Made by a program: the position numbers and the translations under genes. Source: Xenopus tropicalis (taxonomy: Eukaryota; Chordata; Amphibia; Anura; Pipidae). Taken from it: DNA of 64,000 nt. Positions 23,546-34,721 of this stretch are shown piece after piece. The notes beneath the pieces are model-generated. The model saw only the letters and a list, made by a program, of their open reading frames with translations. It had not been told where the DNA came from and ran no database searches. Where the stretch lies: assembly GCF_000004195.4 (NCBI RefSeq), contig NC_030681.2, positions 28,162,982 through 28,226,981 of the forward strand. The letters run 5' to 3'. Position 1 is the stretch's first letter. Every line of letters starts with the position of its first letter.

Positions 23546-23806
23546 TTGTCCCGGGCCCGGGCGTTTAAAGGGGGCCCGGCCGGGCTCTGTAACTGTTATT
23601 GCTGATATCCGCTGTGATGTCCCGAACTCCCTGCTGCGTGTGCGCTTTTATAAGGTTGCGCCCTGTGCGTACTGACGTCACACGCACGGGGCGCAACCCT
23701 ATAAAAGCGCACATGTAGCGGCGAGTTCGGGACATCACAGCGGATACCAGCAATAACAGTAACAGAGCCCGGCCGGGCCCCCTTTAAACGCCCGGGCCCT
23801 GGACAA
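23546..23806. repeat. 261-bp palindrome centred on a CRE-like site
   Basis: Arms from TTGTCCCGGGCCCGGGCG inward pair with the right arm ending CGCCCGGGCCCTGGACAA. The central region has CTGACGTCACACG at about 23672-23684. Transcribed, it would form a long hairpin. Confidence 0.9.
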
Positions 23807-23859
23807 AAGATGCTGGCAGCGGGGGGGGGGGGGGGGACTGGAGGATTCTTGGGGCAGCC

Positions 23860-24780
23860 CTGGGGGAAGGTGTAGGATGTTTGGGGGGGCCTGGGGGAAG
23901 GTGGAGGATGTTTGGGGGGGGCCTGGGGGAAGGTGGAGGATGTTTGGGGGGGCCTGGGGGAAAGGTGGAGGATGTTTGGGGGGGCCTGGGGGAATGTGGA
24001 AGATGCTTAGGGGGGCCCTGGGGGAAGGCGGAAGATGCTTGGAGGGGCCTTGGGGGAAGGTGGAGGCTGTTTGGGGGGGGCCTGGGGGGAAGGTGGAGGA
24101 TGTTTGGGGGGGCCTGGGGGAAGGTGGAAGATGCTTGGGGGGGCCTGGGGGGAAGGTGGAGGATGTTTGGGGGGGCCTGGGGGAAGGGGGAAGGTGGAAG
24201 ATGCTTGGGGGGGCCCTGGGGGAAGGTGGAGGATGTTTGGGGGGGCCTGGGGGAAGGGGGAAGGTGGAAGATGCTTGGGGGGGCCCTGGGGGAAGGTGGA
24301 GGATGTTTGGGGGGGGCTGGGGGAAGGTGGAGGATGTTTGGGGGGGGCCTGGGGGAATGTGGAAGATGCTTGGGGGGGCCCTGGGGGAAGGCGGAAGATG
24401 CTTGGAGGGGCCCTGGGGGAAGGTGGAGGATGTTTGGGGGGGGCCTGGGGGAAGGTGGAGGATGTTTGGGGGGGGCCTGGGGGAATGTGGAAGATGCTTG
24501 GGGGGGCCCTGGGGGAAGGCGGAAGATGCTTGGAGGGGCCCTGGGGGAAGGTGGAGGATGTTTGGGGGGGGCCTGGGGGGAAGGTGGAGGATGTTTGGGG
24601 GGGCCTGGGGGAAGGTGGAAGATGCTTGGGGGGGCCCTGGGGGAAGGTGGAGGATGTTTGGGGGGGGCCTGGGGGAAGGTGGAGGATGCTTGGGGGGGCC
24701 CTGGGGGAAGGTGGAGGATGCTTGGGGGGGGCCCTGAAGGAAGCAGCAGGATGCTTGGGGGACCCTGGAAGAAGCAGGAG
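23860..24780 (+). repeat. G-rich minisatellite
   Basis: About 26 units of roughly 33-37 bp of the type GGAGGATGTTTGGGGGGGCC and TGGGGGAAGGT, with variants GAAGATGCTTGG. It is purine-rich on the plus strand, with G-runs of 6-8 in every unit. The frames on both strands have no family character. Confidence 0.92.
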
Positions 24781-25114
24781 GATTTTGTGGGGTGGGGGGG
24801 AGCGGCAAGTAACAGCGGAGAGCGGGCCATTGTATGGGGGACACTGGGGGAGGACCACCAATGTTTTAGGGGGCCCTGGGCAGGCTAGCAATGTTTTAGT
24901 GGCACTGGCACTAATGCAAAACGTAATCCATGGCCACAAATGTTTTAGGGGGGCCCTGGCTACCAAGGTTTTAGTGGGCCCTCGCTGCCAATGCCTGTGT
25001 GTCCCTTGTATTGATTGGAGGGGCCATTGGGGGTGTGGGAGGGAGGGGCCATTGGGGGCTTGGGTGGGTGGGGCCCAGAAAATTTTGTTGTGAGGGGCCC
25101 CGTGATTTCTGATG

Positions 25115-25530
25115 GCGGCCCTGATGGGGGGTACAGTGTATGAGGCAATTGGGGGCACTTTGTGTGGGGGCTACTGTCTATGGAGGAGGGTACTGTTTAT
25201 GGGGGCAATTGGGGGCACTGTTTATGAGGGCAATTGGGGGTACTTTCTATGGGGGCAATTGGGGGCACTGTGTATGGGGGATACTGTGTATGAGGCAATT
25301 GGGGGCACTGTGTGTGGGGGCTACTGTCTATGGAGGAGGGTACTGTTTATGGGGGCAATTGGGGGTACTTTCTATGGGGCACTGTGTGTGGGGTCTACTG
25401 TCAATGGGGGGTACTGTGTATGAGGCAATTGGGGGCACTTTGTATGGGGGGTACTGTGTATGAGGCAATTGGGGGCACTTTGTGTGGGGGCTACTGTCTA
25501 TGGGGGGTACTGTTTATGGGGGCAATTGGT
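25115..25530 (+). repeat. GGGGGCACTGT/GTATGG tandem repeats
   Basis: Short units such as GGGGGCAATTGGGGGCACTG and GTGTATGGGGG(G) alternate irregularly. The same motif occurs at 23370-23540 and, inverted, at 46825-46990, so it is native to this hAT family. Confidence 0.85.
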
Positions 25531-25658
25531 TCTATTTTGGCCCCTATAGTAGGCGGTTTTTTTTTTCATTATTTTATTTTTACCTCGGTAATATTTGGGG
25601 GAGGGGGCACCAAAGTAAATTTCTGCTAAGGGCACCCATTTGGCCAGCAGCGGCCCTG

Positions 25659-26000
25659 TGAAGGAGGTTTTTTCTGAGGAAGAAAACCAACCCAAGTCAT
25701 CTGCAAAAAATGTAAAAGGCAATTGGCCCAAGTGGAAATGATGAAGGCAATGAGGTTACCTCTGTTTTTTTGCAGCCATACATTTCTCATTTTTAAGAAA
25801 TGAATACGGTGTTGCATTTCGAACAACTACAGAGAGAAACCGATCCCAGTATAGGAAGAGATGGAGCTTGTAATGTCAAAATAAAAAACATTTTATTTAG
25901 ATCAAATTTCTATCCAATACATCATAGAGATGAAGTTGTTAATATGTTTCAGAAAAATGTAGAATTAGAACACTATTACATCAAATTCTAGAAAAAGAAA
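25659..26000 (+). mobile_element. Penelope-like element, continuation after hAT insertion
   Basis: Joining 23017 to 25667 restores a continuous sequence. The frame from 25800 reads MNTVLHFEQLQRETDPSIGR and later LFRSNFYPIHHRDEVVNMFQ, plausible for a Penelope N-terminal region. It stops at 25991. Confidence 0.45.
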
Positions 26001-27037
26001 AACAAAAGCACCTTTTTCCTAAAAACAATAAAATGTAAATAAAAATAATCTCATCTCCCACATAGCATTAGGTACCAAGAAAAAACATCCTAAATATGAA
26101 AGCCAATGGTCCACAGTTTGATGTCCATTGTGCATAGGATTACCAAGTATCTGGCATTTAGAGACCCCAAAAGGAAGTTAGTGCATACATATTTCATGGC
26201 ATATAAATCAGGTGGTGTATTTTTTGGTAGTAGAAATAAATGTGGGAAAAGTGGGAAATAAGTAAAAACCTCATATTTTCAGAAAATACATCTTTGTATG
26301 GCAAAGTACCAAACACCAAAGCTAAGCTAAATGTAGCAATTTTTAATGTAATTTCTGAAAATTGTCTCAAAGCTTGCATTTTACTCTATTATATACCCCA
26401 CATTTCATAACGAATCAACATAAAACATTCTAAATATGAACACCACAGGCTTACTGAATAGTTTGATGCCCAATATGCATAGATTTACCAAACTATGTGG
26501 TGTACAGAGGCACCCAAATCAATATATAGCAGATACCTATGCAGAACTGAAAATGCAATAAAATAGCTAAAAAGGCAATAAAATAACTAGAAATGCACCA
26601 AAATCACAGAAAATGTATTAAAAGCACTGAAATAACATACAAAAAATATTGCACAGTACAGTTAGCAGTACGCAAAATTGTGTCTTTACACTTATGTGCA
26701 ATATGTGTGTTGTGTGCATGTGCAAGTAAGTGTGAGTGCTGTGAATGTGTGAAAACCCCCAACCCCCCCAAAAAAAATGTATGTGTGTGTGTAAGTATAG
26801 GTGTGTATTAGCAGATCATCTTGGAGCAATCAGGAGACTAGGAAACAACAGGCATGTAGTAGTAACAATGTGGCTGTCGTTTCCTATGGGGCCCCTGATC
26901 GATTGCACCCCAGGGGCCACTTGTTCTGAGCAGGGAGCGAAGAAGCGGCTTTAAAAGCCGCTCCTCCGCTGCCAAACCTGGAAGTGCAGCAGACCATAGA
27001 ATCTACAGTCTTTGGCACTTCAGTCTTTATATCCACA
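26001..27037. other. Unassigned AT-rich stretch
   Basis: The sequence is AT-rich with short internal repetitions (AAAATGCAATAAAATAGC) and a GTGT-rich piece at 26700-26805. No coding signal was found. Confidence 0.45.
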
Positions 27038-27045
27038 GATCGTAG

Positions 27046-27325
27046 CAGTGTCGGTCTGGGACCCCAGGGGCCCACCAGAAAACCTTACACCATGGGCCCA
27101 CTCTCCAAACTATTTTTCCTCCTTTCCTCACTCAACCACTTAATTCTCCAAGTCTCTTTTATTTACATGCTAGCATCTATCCTTCCATCTATTTCTCCTC
27201 TTTCTACCCATTCAGAAATAGGGAATGACCATGAAACAGGCCAAATGGTTAGGAGCAGGAGGGCCCACTAACCCCTGGGCCCACCCGGAATTTTCCTGGT
27301 ATCCTGGTGGGCCAGTCCAACACTG
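27046..27325 (+). mobile_element. hAT-type MITE
   Basis: The ends are CAGTGTCGGTCTGGGA and TGGGCCAGTCCAACACTG. Flanks GATCGTAG and GACTGTAG match at 6 of 8 positions. A relative is at 60247-60667. Confidence 0.78.
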
Positions 27326-27365
27326 GACTGTAGAGTCTATGATCCATGGCACTTAAAGGGTTAAA

Positions 27366-27640
27366 AAGTCATACAGACAGCTATCTGATAAAGATGCCTA
27401 TAAATTATTGGATAAAAATCCAACTAAGAAATTTCAAGTAGAACTGGATAATCTGATACAGGAAGCCTTACAGTACAATATAATTGATGAGAAGCTAATC
27501 TCATTTCTAAAAACCGATAATCCAAAAACAACTATCTTTCAACATTTACCAAAAGTCCATAAGTCCCTTAGGGCGTCTGATAATTGCAGGCATTGGTTCT
27601 ATAGGTGAAAACCTTTGTGAATACATTGACATTGATAGCT
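27366..27640 (+). pseudogene. Penelope-like reverse transcriptase fragment
   Basis: The frame reads YRQLSDKDAYKLLDKNPTKK and later FLKTDNPKTTIFQHLPKVHK, the start of the Penelope-like RT domain (the Y..L..D.T block followed by LPK.HK). It ends at a stop near 27606. It is a decayed fragment. Confidence 0.75.
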
Positions 27641-27824
27641 GTTTGGGAGACAGCAGTCATTGATAAATAAAAATAAGTTAAAATCAAAAAGAAAGGAACC
27701 CAAGAGTTTAGTTAATAAAGGCATGAACTCAAATGAGTAGTATTCTGAGACACCCCCTAGTGATCAATAGTGAGTAATACAACCACAAAATATATCTATA
27801 GTATAATTCATAAATACTGTAGTG

Positions 27825-27980
27825 TTCAAGGTATGTATGTATGTATATCTTTATTTATACAGTAAAGCGCTACTTATGTACGCAGCGCTGTACAGCAGAA
27901 TACATTCATACAAACAGGAGGTTATTAAGATAATAGATAAATACAAAGTATTACAATAAAGTCCTGCGCTTAAGGGCAAA
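27825..27980 (-). mobile_element. L2-type LINE 3' end
   Basis: ATGTATGTATGTATATC followed by TTTATTTATACAGTAAAGCG and GCAGCGCTGTACAG is the reversed 3' tail of an L2-type LINE with its ATACATAC microsatellite. Confidence 0.65.
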
Positions 27981-28029
27981 TGCCCATACCTGGTGCACTC
28001 TTACCTTCCAATTTGTGCCTGTATGTTAC

Positions 28030-28240
28030 CCAACCACTTAGATTGTAAGCTCTACGGGGCAGGGACCTCCTTCCTACTGTGTCTCATACCACATGGCACT
28101 TATATATATATGTATTTATTGTATTTATTTATTATATCACTTGTCCTCCCTGTGTGTAATTTTGTATTTTGTAAGATTGTACAGCGCTGGGTACCCTTGT
28201 GGCGCTTTATAAATAAAGTTATACATACATACATACATAC
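28030..28240 (+). mobile_element. L2-type LINE 3' end, plus orientation
   Basis: AGATTGTAAGCTCTACGGGG, TACAGCGCTGGGTACCC, then GGCGCTTTATAAATAAAG and a run of ATACATAC form a complete L2-type 3' terminus. Confidence 0.75.
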
Positions 28241-28289
28241 AAATAAATAAAAGATACATTTGCGATTAGTTTAGAGTCAAAACACAAGA

Positions 28290-28960
28290 GGATGGAGGTC
28301 CCTGCCCCGTAGAGCTTACAATCTAGATGGGAGGGTAACTTACAGACACAAATAGGCAAATATAAGTGCTGTAGGTCACAGTGGGTGACATTACAATATA
28401 AGTGCCAGTTCCAAGATCAGGTGCTGGGCGAGTGCTCCAAGAGGGAGTCTTTAAGTTTAGTTTTAAAAAGACTGAGGGAGGATTCTCTCCGGAGGAAATC
28501 AGGGAGTTCATTCCAAATGTAAGGGGCAGCCAGGCAGAAAGGTTTAAGGCGGGAAACAGCAGTAGTAGTGGGGGGCACAACCAAACGACTGCTCTGCAAG
28601 GAACGAAGGAGTCGGCCAGGAACGAATGGAGACACAAGGGAAGAGATGTAGTGAGGAGCAGAGGAATGGAGGGCTTTGAAGGTTAAGAGAAGGAGTTTGC
28701 AAGATATTCTTTGTTTAATAGGAAGCCACGATAAGGACTTTAGCAGGGGAAGGGCCTGAACTCTCCTGGATGAGAGGAGGAGAATTCTGGCATCAGTATT
28801 TAATATAGACTGTAGGGGGGAAAGAGGCCGGTTAGGGAGGTGATATTCTATTGCTCTTAGACCTAGCTGATAAGGTATACATGAATGCAACAACACCACA
28901 TTGATGGATGCCCGCTTAAAACTTCTTTCCAAGTGGAAACTTTTCAAAGCATGTATCAAA
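28290..28960 (-). mobile_element. L2-type LINE, C-terminal reverse transcriptase fragment
   Basis: The minus-strand frame 28417-28959 reads SLSWLPIKQRISCKLLLLTF and KALHSSAPHYISSLV, then PYIWNELPDFLRRESSLSLF and LKDSLLEHS. This is the typical C-terminal segment of L2/Rex-type LINE proteins. It is 5' truncated. Its 3' end (GGTCCCTGCCCCGTAGAGC) faces the 3' end of the plus-strand copy. Confidence 0.8.
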
Positions 28961-30000
28961 TGACCACAAAATATAATTACTCAAATACTACTCAAGTGTT
29001 AGTTAAAAAATATGAATTTATTTCAATCCATTAAAAGCAGTAGCCCCCCCTATAAAACCAGCCTAATGCGTTTCATACATACCCAGCCCTCAATCATAGT
29101 CTCCAGGGGGGAAATTACACATACAGGAAGTATATACAAGATTCAAACCCCTCCCCTCCATTAATTAAAAACAATCAATGTATAACACATCATTAACCCT
29201 ATCACAGTCACTGACAGGTTCCATATACAACTCTAATACTATTTCAATAAAGAGTCATTATATGAAACATCCACATTATGGGGTTACATAGAATGCAGTT
29301 ATTGAAACAAAAAAGCAAAAGATAACCACTAAGAAAACATTATATCGCTATTGTTACACTTTGCAAAATGCCTTGTAATATTAGTTTCTTTGAATATTTT
29401 GTATTATTAATCTGATTAATATGTTCCTCCTAAGGAAGAGTCCAATTAACAAGCCAGGGACCAGCACCAGGATATCAATATGAACCAGGACAGATGCCAA
29501 GGGACTCAGGACCAAGGCAGGGACAAGCAGTGCTCAGGAACATAGCAGGAATCACAGGAGCTTTACATCAATAGCAGGCTGAATAACAGCTAAATAGCTT
29601 GATATCCAAGCACCAGTAATAGCAAGAAGAAGGCCTATATAGGTCCCCAATGGCTACATTACTGGCATTTGGCCTGGAGGTAGAAATTATGAAATTGAAA
29701 TAAAAATGAATATTCCAAATGCAAAGCATATTAATATGGAAAGGCCATGTGTGCCATAGTCCTATGACAAGTAACTCATAAAAATAAAACAGATTTTTTC
29801 TTTCAGTATCTTGATATATCCAAGAATATTCATATTTGTATTATAGCACATAAAGTGTACAGCGATCATTTAACCATGTATTTGGCTCCCCAAGATAATC
29901 CCTGTCTTTTTTTTGCCATTTCTGTGAACTACCACTATGTTCAGCCTGTCCTGTTCTGTGGTATTATACCTGGGTGCACAAAATGGCGTTGTGGGAGCAT
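28961..30000. other. Unassigned AT-rich stretch
   Basis: No coding or clear element structure was identified. AAATGGCGTTGTGGGAGC near 29980 precedes the retroelement tail described next. Confidence 0.4.
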
Positions 30001-30004
30001 TGGA

Positions 30005-30290
30005 AGGCTAACTAAAATATACAAGTACAATGGAAGTGTAACTGTGGCCAAATTAGCTACAAGTATACACAAGACAGGAGGATTGATCAATGTACATTCC
30101 CTGATCTACCGAATCTCGACTAATTTAGTATCTATTCAAGTAAATAGTATTTAGAATCTATATGTGTATTTACAAAAACAGGGGTTATTAGTTTCAAAGT
30201 TATGATCATAAAACTGACAAGCCACCATACCACGTCAAGGTAAACCCCATATGATGGTTCTAACTATTTACATTAAATTACAATTTATTA
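30005..30290 (+). mobile_element. Retroelement tail shared with 41408-41610
   Basis: TACAATGGAAGTGTAACTG, ATTCCCTGATC and TTACAAAAACAGGGGTT occur in the same order after the Penelope GIY-YIG fragment at 41.4 kb. It is therefore probably the 3' untranslated part of that Penelope-like family. Confidence 0.6.
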
Positions 30291-31109
30291 GCATTGAGTA
30301 TACCTTTCACATTAAAAACACATTAGAATTGGCTGGCCAGCCGACCAATTCACACAATCACATATATCTACAACTATATATATATAATACCTCACTTTAG
30401 TCTATATATATTATTTTATAAATAGCCTTCTGGGTTATTGAGAGAATTAACACAGCAAGTGCACAAGTCCCAAATCTTTAGTATAGTGAGGCCAGCGGAG
30501 TTAGAAAAAGTGATATTGCCAACAGTATGTTATAAGCGACCATTACCATGAACGACTGTCCCAATTAGCTAAAATGTCTATTAGCCAAAATAACAAGACT
30601 AGTGACCAGCCTGGGGCATCCCCCAGCCGCTATATCTATGTTGCTTTGGTCCAGAAAAATATAATATATTTTAAAGGAACAATCTCATCCACAATGGAGA
30701 CACAAATCTTTCCTATTCACTGGTGTTCACCCTTCGTTAGGATCTCGCACAAGTCTAGTTGTTTCTCTTTACTCGCGTTCTCCCACTGGTTCTCATTTCT
30801 CTTTACTCAAGTTCTCCCGTATGTTTGAAAGTTACTTGCGTCACTTATACTTCATAAGTGGCGCATAATGATTAGTAACTGTAAAGATGAAAAGTAGGAA
30901 TAATAAAGTTAGGTAGGAATACAATGTTGGACAGAGTGGGATGAAGGGAGGCTTTATGAAAGGTTCCAATAATAATCAAAACAAAAAAGAGAATATTGTG
31001 AGAATTAGGGTACAAGTTACTAATCATTATGCGTCAATTATGAATGATGACATCAATGAAAATCTGACTTTAAGCCCTTTTGTAGAGGTAAAACTTTCAC
31101 TATTATTCC
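30291..31109. other. Unassigned, probably Penelope-related
   Basis: This is AT-rich sequence with a frame at 30941-31150 that runs into the 41-bp array. It directly precedes the array and continues the retroelement orientation, but no conserved block is recognisable. Confidence 0.35.
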
Positions 31110-31112
31110 CTC

Positions 31113-31325
31113 ACAGTACAAGTGAGGGAATACAGGGTTATGGGAGATAGCTCTCAGTACAAGTGAGGGAATACAGGGTTATGGGAGATAGCTCTCAGTA
31201 CAAGTGAGGGAATACAGGGGTATGGGAGATAGCTCTCAGTACAAGTGAGGGAATACAGGGGTAGGGGAGATAGCTCTCAGTACAAGTGAGGGAATACAGG
31301 GTTATGGGAGATAGCTCTTAGTACA
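31113..31325 (+). repeat. 41-bp minisatellite, first block
   Basis: About five units of AGTACAAGTGAGGGAATACA plus GGG(G/T)TA.GGGAGATAGCTCTC. It is the short left block of the large array. Confidence 0.95.
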
Positions 31326-31528
31326 AGTTGATTGCCATCTTGGAGTCAGGAAGGAATTTTTTCCCCTCTGCGGCAAATTAGAGAGGCTTCAGATGGTGTT
31401 TTTTGCCTTCCTCTGGATCCACTAGCAGTTAGGCAGGTTATATACAGGCATTATGGTTGAACGTGATGGACGTATGTCTCTTTTCAACCCAACTTACAGT
31501 ACTATGTTACTATGTTACTATGTTTAGT
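31326..31528 (+). mobile_element. CR1-type LINE 3' untranslated end, copy 1
   Basis: TTGATTGCCATCTTGGAGTC, AGGAATTTTTTCCCCTCTGC, GGTTGAACGTGATGGACGTA and a TACTATGT microsatellite form the 3' terminus of a frog CR1-type LINE. The same segment recurs at 34722-34916 and 38728-38940. Confidence 0.85.
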
Positions 31529-31795
31529 GATAACATCGAAAGATTTAAGAAAATATAGAACTCGACTGAATAAGTTTATTGATAATCTTAATGCGAGAGA
31601 AAGGTCAGCATTGAAGAAATTAATGAAAGATACACAAGTGGTGATTAGGGCGGCAGATAAAGGAGGAGGTGTAGTTATGCAAGACAGAGAGGATTACCTG
31701 AAGGAAGCATATAAACATCTTGATGATTCTAATATATATATAAAAAAAATGGCTAAAACCCCAGTGTTCTATCACCTCCCAAAGAGAAACAAAGA
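31529..31795 (+). pseudogene. Penelope-like RT N-terminal fragment, copy 1
   Basis: The frame reads LNARERSALKKLMKDTQVVI, RAADKGGGVVMQDREDYLKE and TPVFYHLPKR, the conserved ADKGG and LPK blocks of Penelope-like reverse transcriptase with an internal deletion between them. It is fused at AAAGAG to CR1 sequence at 31795. Confidence 0.85.
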
Positions 31796-32088
31796 GGCGC
31801 TTAAGAGGTGACATGATAACTATGTATAAATATATAAGGGGATCATATAATAACCTTTCTAATGTTTTATTTACCAGTAGGTCCTTCCAACGGACACGAG
31901 GGCACCCACTTCGTTTAGAAGAAGGGAGGTTCCATTTAAATATTCGGAAAGGATTTTTTACTGTGAGAGCTGTGAAGTTGTGGAATTCCCTCCCCGAATC
32001 AGTTGTACTGGCTGATACATTATATAACTTTAAGAAGGGGCTGGATGGATTCTTAGCAAGTGAGGGAATACAGGGCTATGGGAGATAG
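31796..32088 (+). pseudogene. CR1 LINE C-terminal coding fragment, copy 1
   Basis: The frame 31813-32088 (91 codons) reads MITMYKYIRGSYNNLSNVLF, then RFHLNIRKGFFTVRAV, WNSLPESVVLADTLYNFKKG and ends SEGIQGYGR. This is the C-terminus of a CR1-type reverse transcriptase. Its last codons are the source of the 41-bp array unit. Confidence 0.88.
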
Positions 32089-34721
32089 CTCTTAGTACAA
32101 GTGAGGGAATACAGGGGTATGGGAGATAGCTCTCAGTACAAGTGAGGGAATACAGGGGTAGGGGAGATAGCTCTCAGTACAAGTGAGGGAATACAGGGGT
32201 AGGGGAGATAGCTCTCAGTACAAGTGAGGGAATACAGGGGTATGGGAGATAGCTCTCAGTACAAGTGAGGGAATACAGGGTTATGGGGGATAGCTCTCAG
32301 TACAAGTGAGGGAATACAGGGGTAGGGGAGATAGCTCTCAGTACAAGTGAGGGAATACAGGGGTATGGGAGATAGCTCTCAGTACAAGTGAGGGAATACA
32401 GGGGTAGGGGGGATAGCTCTCAGTACAAGTGAGGGAATACAGGGTTATGGGGGATAGCTCTCAGTACAAGTGAGGGAATACAGGGGTAGGGGAGATAGCT
32501 CTCAGTACAAGTGAGGGAATACAGGGGTATGGGAGATAGCTCTCAGTACAAGTGAGGGAATACAGGGGTATGGGAGATAGCTCTCAGTACAAGTGAGGGA
32601 ATACAGGGGTAGGGGGGATAGCTCTCAGTACAAGTGAGGGAATACAGGGTTATGGGGGATAGCTCTCAGTACAAGTGAGGGAATACAGGGGTAGGGGAGA
32701 TAGCTCTCAGTACAAGTGAGGGAATACAGGGGTAGGGGAGATAGCTCTCAGTACAAGTGAGGGAATACAGGGTTATGGGAGATAGCTCTTAGTACAAGTG
32801 AGGGAATACAGGGTTATGGGAGATAGCTCTCAGTACAAGTGAGGGAATACAGGGGTAGGGGAGATAGCTCTCAGTACAAGTGAGGGAATACAGGGTTATG
32901 GGAGATAGCTCTCAGTACAAGTGAGGGAATACAGGGTTATGGGAGATAGCTCTCAGTACAAGTGAGGGAATACAGGGTTATGGGAGATAGCTCTCAGTAC
33001 AAGTGAGGGAATACAGGGGTAGGGGAGATAGCTCTCAGTACAAGTGAGGGAATACAGGGGTATGGGAGATAGCTCTCAGTACAAGTGAGGGAATACAGGG
33101 GTAGGGGAGATAGCTCTCAGTACAAGTGAGGGAATACAGGGGTAGGGGAGATAGCTCTCAGTACAAGTGAGGGAATAAAGGGTTATGGGGGATAGCTCTC
33201 AGTACAAGTGAGGGAATACAGGGTTATGGGAGATAGCTCTCAGTACAAGTGAGGGAATACAGGGGTAGGGGAGATAGCTCTCAGTACAAGTGAGGGAATA
33301 CAGGGGTTGGGGAGACAGCTCTCAGTACAAGTGAGGGAATACAGGGTTATGGGGGATAGCTCTCAATACAAGTGAGGGAATGCAGGGTTATGGGAGATAG
33401 CTCTCAGTACAAGTGAGGGAATACAGGGGTAGGGGGGATAGCTCTCAGTACAAGTGAGGGAATACAGGGTTATGGGGGATAGCTCTCAGTACAAGTGAGG
33501 GAATACAGGGGTAGGGGAGATAGCTCTCAGTACAAGTGAGGGAATACAGGGGTAGGGGAGACAGCTCTCAGTACAAGTGAGGGAATACAGGGCTATGGGA
33601 GATAGCTCTTAGTACAAGTGAGGGAATACAGGGTTATGGGGGATAGCTCTCAGTACAAGTGAGGGAATACAGGGGTAGGGGAGATAGCTCTCAGTACAAG
33701 TGAGGGAATACAGGGTTATGGGGGATAGCTCTCAGTACAAGTGAGGGAATACAGGGTTATGGGAGATAGCTCTCAGTACAAGTGAGGGAATACAGGGGTA
33801 GGGGAGATAGCTCTCAGTACAAGTGAGGGAATACAGGGGTAGGGGAGATAGCTCTCAGTACAAGTGAGGGAATACAGGGTTATGGGAGATAGCTCTTAGT
33901 ACAAGTGAAGGAATACAGGGTTATGGGAGATAGCTCTCAGTACAAGTGAGGGAATACAGGGGTAGGGGAGATAGCTCTCAGTACAAGTGAGGGAATACAG
34001 GGTTATGGGAGATAGCTCTCAGTACAAGTGAGGGAATACAGGGTTATGGGAGATAGCTCTCAGTACAAGTGAGAGAATACAGGGTTATGGGAGATAGCTC
34101 TCAGTACAAGTGAGGGAATACAGGGGTATGGGAGATAGCTCTCAGTACAAGTGAGGGAATACAGGGGTAGGGGAGATAGCTCTCAGTACAAGTGAGGGAA
34201 TACAGGGTTATGGGAGATAGCTCTCAGTACAAGTGAGGGAATACAGGGGTAGGGGAGATAGCTCTCAGTACAAGTGAGGGAATACAGGGGTAGGGGAGAT
34301 AGCTCTCAGTACAAGTGAGGGAATACAGGGGTATGGGAGATAGCTCTCAGTACAAGTGAGGGAATACAGGGGTAGGGGAGATAGCTCTCAGTACAAGTGA
34401 GGGAATACAGGGGTAGGGGAGATAGCTCTCAGTACAAGTGAGGGAATAAAGGGTTATGGGGGATAGCTCTCAGTACAAGTGAGGAAATAAAGGGTTATGG
34501 GAGCTAGCTCTCAGTACAAGTGAGGGAATACAGGGGTATGGGGGATAGCTCTCAGTACAAGTGAGGGAATACAGGGGTAGGGGAGATAGCTCTCAGTACA
34601 AGTGAGGGAATACAGGGTTATGGGAGATAGCTCTCAGTACAAGTGAGGGAATACAGGGGTAGGGGAGATAGCTCTCAGTACAAGTGAGGGAATACAGGGT
34701 TATGGGAGATAGCTCTTAGTA
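32089..34721 (+). repeat. 41-bp minisatellite, second block (about 64 units)
   Basis: Units are 41 bp, so every frame is interrupted. The variants are GGGGTAGGGGAGA, GGGTTATGGGAGA, GGGTTATGGGGGA and GGGGTATGGGAGA. Rare marker units (GGGGTTGGGGAGACAGC at 33303; GAGGAAATAAAGGG at 34482) recur in the third block. Confidence 0.97.

Larger units (their letters stand above)
23018..25658 (+). mobile_element. hAT element, 2.6 kb, with expanded G-rich repeats
   Basis: The left end is CAGTACCGCCGCTCCC and the right end GGCCAGCAGCGGCCCTG. TGAAGGAG flanks both sides (23010-23017 and 25659-25666), a perfect 8-bp duplication. The interior holds three 68-bp subterminal copies, two palindromes each centred on TGACGTCA, a G-rich minisatellite and GGGGGCACTGT repeats. 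An inverted, shorter relative lies at 46706-47518. The long frames on both strands are low-complexity. Confidence 0.88.

Noticed and set aside
23735..25158. Several overlapping frames of 286-383 codons on both strands, Pro-rich or Gly-rich
   Set aside because: All lie in a G-rich minisatellite inside a hAT element. Simultaneous long frames on both strands and in several frames are a composition effect.
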